Source: HdN1 sp964473645
GTDB taxonomy: Bacteria > Pseudomonadota > Gammaproteobacteria > Pseudomonadales > Ketobacteraceae
NCBI GenBank assembly: GCA_964473645.1
Contig: CAYYPW010000006.1
Location: 1-64,000 of the forward strand
DNA: 64,000 bases
Direction: 5' to 3'
The notes under the pieces were generated by a model. That model was not told the DNA's origin and did no database searches. It saw nothing but the letters and a program-made list of their open reading frames with translations. Shown here one piece after another: positions 63,550 through 64,000 of the stretch (the stretch's first letter is position 1; each line of letters opens with the position of its first letter). Made by a program: the position numbers and the translations under genes.

Positions 63550-63591
63550 GCCTGTCACAGTTAGCCTGTCACAGTTAGCCAGTCACATTGA
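63550..63591. repeat. 14-bp tandem repeat at the end of mrp/apbC
   Basis: Three units: gcctgtcacagtta twice and gccagtcacattga. The array begins in the last codons of mrp and contains its stop codon, so copies beyond the stop repeat the gene end. Confidence 0.9.
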
Positions 63592-64000
63592 TGCGAGGCC
63601 CCTTGCTCACTCCCTGGCCGGCACGCTTGGCAAGCTCAGCCCCCACCCGCGCGGCCAAATCGGCATACAAACGACCAATATCACTATCGGGCTCCGCGTG
63701 AGCAGTCGGGTTGCCGGTGTCGACCTGTTCGCGAATCTTCAACGACAATGGCAAGCGCGCCAACACCCGGGTCTGGTAATCCGCAGCGATCTTGTCACCG
63801 CCGCCTTCCCCAAAAATTGCTTCATGATGGCCACACTGGCTGCAAATATGGGTGGACATGTTCTCAACAATACCCAGCACCGGCACATGCACCTTACGGA
63901 ACATCTCGATCCCCTTTTTGGCGTCGAGCAAGGCTATGTCTTGCGGCGTCGTCACCACGACCGCGCCAGCTACGGGCACCTTTTGTGAGAGCGTTAGCTG
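63575..64000 (-). CDS. apbC: Mrp/ApbC iron-sulfur carrier, 3' part
   Basis: This is the C-terminal 141 residues of a P-loop ATPase that carries [4Fe-4S] clusters to apoproteins. The gene runs off the window edge, so its 5' part and Walker A are not seen. The reading frame is open to the last base (QLTLSQKVPVAGAVVVTTPQ). Family features are VTTPQDIALLDAKKG and the cluster-binding CxxC in ICSQCGHHEAIFGEGG. The stop lies in a 14-bp tandem repeat. The dcd gene follows. Confidence 0.93.
   Translation of the reverse strand, partial: QLTLSQKVPVAGAVVVTTPQDIALLDAKKGIEMFRKVHVPVLGIVENMSTHICSQCGHHEAIFGEGGGDKIAADYQTRVLARLPLSLKIREQVDTGNPTAHAEPDSDIGRLYADLAARVGAELAKRAGQGVSKGPRINVTG

Overview
The window reads as chromosomal DNA of a gammaproteobacterium with a GC content near 50-53% by eye. 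Supporting neighbourhoods are the Pseudomonas-like series hda / DUF2066 / purM / purN / DUF3108, a dcd gene beside the Mrp/ApbC iron-sulfur carrier, a DUF2069-RDD-SpoIIM-DUF4129-DUF4350-MoxR-DUF58 operon, and a PEP-CTERM exported protein. No rRNA, tRNA, CRISPR array, transposase or phage gene was seen. The species cannot be told from the sequence alone.

Layout. 0-2.3 kb: a hairpin repeat element, then a minus-strand signalling operon (CheY-like receiver, CheC/CheX-like protein, PAS-GGDEF diguanylate cyclase). 2.4-8.1 kb: class I fumarase, an epoxide-hydrolase-like enzyme, a PilZ-like protein of unknown role and a YihY/BrkB membrane protein. 8.3-16.6 kb: arsC, wrbA and a tightly overlapping envelope-type MoxR operon; a second copy of the hairpin repeat follows. 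16.8-28.4 kb: a complete glycogen module (PfkB kinase, glgA, glgB, glgC, malQ, glucan phosphorylase, glucokinase) arranged around divergent promoters that carry LacI-type palindromes. 28.4-39.7 kb: a complete NAD-linked bidirectional [NiFe] hydrogenase locus of the HoxFUYH type with HoxW and all six Hyp maturation proteins, divided between two divergent operons. 39.6-49.98 kb: an AraC-type regulator, a 7TMR-DISM hybrid histidine kinase, hda, a CDP-alcohol phosphatidyltransferase, DUF2066, purM-purN-DUF3108, and a lone class I HMG-CoA reductase. 50.0-52.8 kb: two exported lipoproteins, the larger with a probable beta-trefoil. 53.0-61.2 kb: seven genes on the plus strand, each overlapping the next by 1 or 4 nt: a second MoxR-like ATPase, a protein of unknown family, a fused HEXXH-peptidase/VWA protein, a small helical protein, a PaaK/CapK-like adenylate-forming enzyme, PnuC and NadR. 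61.3-64.0 kb: a PEP-CTERM protein, an RsuA-family pseudouridine synthase, dcd, and the 3' part of mrp/apbC.

How it fits together. Glycogen synthesis and breakdown lie directly beside a hydrogenase that exchanges electrons between NAD(H) and H2. This suggests an organism that stores glucan and can dispose of reductant as H2, or take H2 up, when oxygen or acceptors are limiting. The most unusual locus is the 53-61 kb operon. It joins a MoxR/VWA chaperone-type pair, with a metallopeptidase-like domain built into the VWA partner, to an acyl-adenylating enzyme and a two-gene nicotinamide riboside salvage route. I know no characterised system with this full composition. Parts of it resemble the MoxR-VWA ternary systems predicted from comparative genomics. 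Other points of note are the hairpin element whose arms co-vary between copies, many short in-frame tandem duplications, low-complexity tails on GlgA and HoxW, and three tail-to-tail gene overlaps.
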